Below are positions 62,900 to 64,000 of a DNA stretch of 64,000 nucleotides, piece after piece. Location of the stretch: the NCBI GenBank assembly GCA_949987565.1, contig OX465104.1, positions 2,577,974 through 2,641,973 of the forward strand, read 5' to 3'. Every line of letters starts with the position of its first letter. The stretch's first letter is position 1. A program made the position numbers and the translations under genes. Under the pieces are notes generated by a model that saw only the letters and a program-made list of their open reading frames with translations, had not been told where the DNA came from and made no database searches. The DNA comes from Luidia sarsii (Eukaryota; Echinodermata; Asteroidea; Paxillosida; Luidiidae).

Positions 62900-64000
62900 A
62901 TTTTGTTTTTACATTATTCTTTTTTTTTGTATTGCCTTTCAGCGGCGTGAGTGTATGCAAAAGGTTCCTTGCATTAAAAGCATCCGAGTGGTGTGTACTC
63001 ATTATGTCATAGTAACCAGGCCGGCGATTTTTTAGTTGCTTCGATATAGTAGAACTTACTTCATGTGTTTTGTTTTTCCTCTCCTTGATTGTGGCTGATA
63101 ATTATAGTTTGTACGTAGTTAAAAATGATATTATGAATTAATGATATACCTTGATGAGGTGCAGGCAAGGTGGAACACTTTTAAAAAACATCTTCGGTGA
63201 GAGAAAAGGTTTTTTCAGTTTGTTCGTAATGTTTTCTTTCTGTCCAGCAGATGAAGCTTCTGAAATCACACTGGGATTCAAGGGTGTGGTTTCCGGTACC
63301 TTGTCGAGTACAGGCACGTTGTGTGTGGTTCTTTTTTTCTGTCAGAGTGTCGAGGTATTTGAAGGACATTAGGGAACAACGTGCGCCGATCGGCTCATTG
63401 CCAAATTGGCCGGTGAGCGTTTGCGCAGAATACACTGTAGTTCGGTCAGCTAGCAACTGTCAAGTCGTCTTTTGTTTTCCCATTGATGTCAGGCAGCAAG
63501 TATGGTTATGAAACAAGGAGATGGCATGTACTGGGACCACGACTGGCAAGCCAGTTGTCTAGGAAGTGCTAAAAAAAAAAGCTGACTTCTGTCCGTACGG
63601 GTGGCTTTTTTCCGGAGCTTGGAACCAAGAAAGTGTTGACGATGTTTCACAGATCAACACCTAGTGAGCTACACTCACTCAGTGCCAATAAATGAAGCTG
63701 GTTTTTGTTAGGTCACAATTTCACAACTGCCCCAAACACACCTCGATTTTGTAACCTGAGATTTGGGGCCCAATTTCGTAGAGCCGCTTAAGTGTGGAAA
63801 TCTGTTCAGCAAGAAATTCTTTTCACGGTTCACAAAGGAGATTGCCAACCGCATTTCACTCGATGCTTTTGGAACATGATCTCAATCAGTTTGCTTTTCA
63901 CAATCCTACGTTATTAGATGGGGGCTTATGCTGCCTGTCTTAACCTGTTTCTTTTTGAAACGAACTTGGAATCTTCTACAGGAACTAAAATGTATCATTG
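62900..64000. other. Right edge: no recognised gene, candidate polyA signal, MITE start
   Basis: AATAAA at 63687 followed by GCTGGTTTTTGTTAGG could end the KDEL receptor transcript. A second TAGAGCCGCTTAAG element starts at 63771. Short frames at 63151-63511 show no homology. Confidence 0.35.

Overview
The window is animal nuclear DNA: intron-split genes with GT/AG junctions, very long introns, and intergenic space packed with inverted-repeat transposons, tandem arrays and ACATGT-rich microsatellite. The proteins look like those of an invertebrate. The mix of small inverted-repeat elements, Penelope-type debris and a tRNA-derived SINE family suggests a marine deuterostome, perhaps an echinoderm, but the sequence alone does not prove that.

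Layout. (1) 1-7.2 kb: a 186-bp tandem array, ACATGT-rich DNA, a C-rich tract and several fold-back elements, probably inside a CDR2 intron. (2) 7.2-16 kb, minus strand: the first three coding exons of a CDR2/CDR2L-type coiled-coil protein; the rest of the gene lies off the left edge. (3) 17.9-21.0 kb, plus strand: a four-exon gene for an unrecognised 535-residue protein, diverging from CDR2 across about 2 kb. An 82-bp satellite of about 26 units begins 18 bp after its stop codon. (4) 23-32 kb: repeats with two weak candidate exons. (5) 32.3-33.5 kb, minus strand: a His/Gly-rich, two-membrane-segment, polyQ and Pro-rich protein. (6) 33.6-35 kb: a hammerhead-like motif and a non-autonomous hAT element with a perfect 8-bp target duplication. 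(7) 38.1-45.2 kb, plus strand: a complete seven-exon UBC9 (SUMO E2) gene, divergent at both protein ends. (8) 50.6-59.9 kb, plus strand: a complete four-exon KDEL receptor gene of the standard 212 residues. (9) 60-64 kb: repeats and probable 3' UTR.

The genes do not form a pathway. They are unrelated housekeeping and structural genes: SUMO conjugation, Golgi-to-ER retrieval, and a putative dynein/centrosome-linked coiled coil. The most unusual feature is a dispersed repeat family that aligns base for base with a hammerhead ribozyme. In all the well-preserved copies the invariant C3-G8 pair reads U3-A8, a change that would keep the pair. These repeats are often found as fold-back pairs; one pair encloses a Penelope-like GIY-YIG reading frame. 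A second fold-back family has 9-bp target duplications like Mutator elements.
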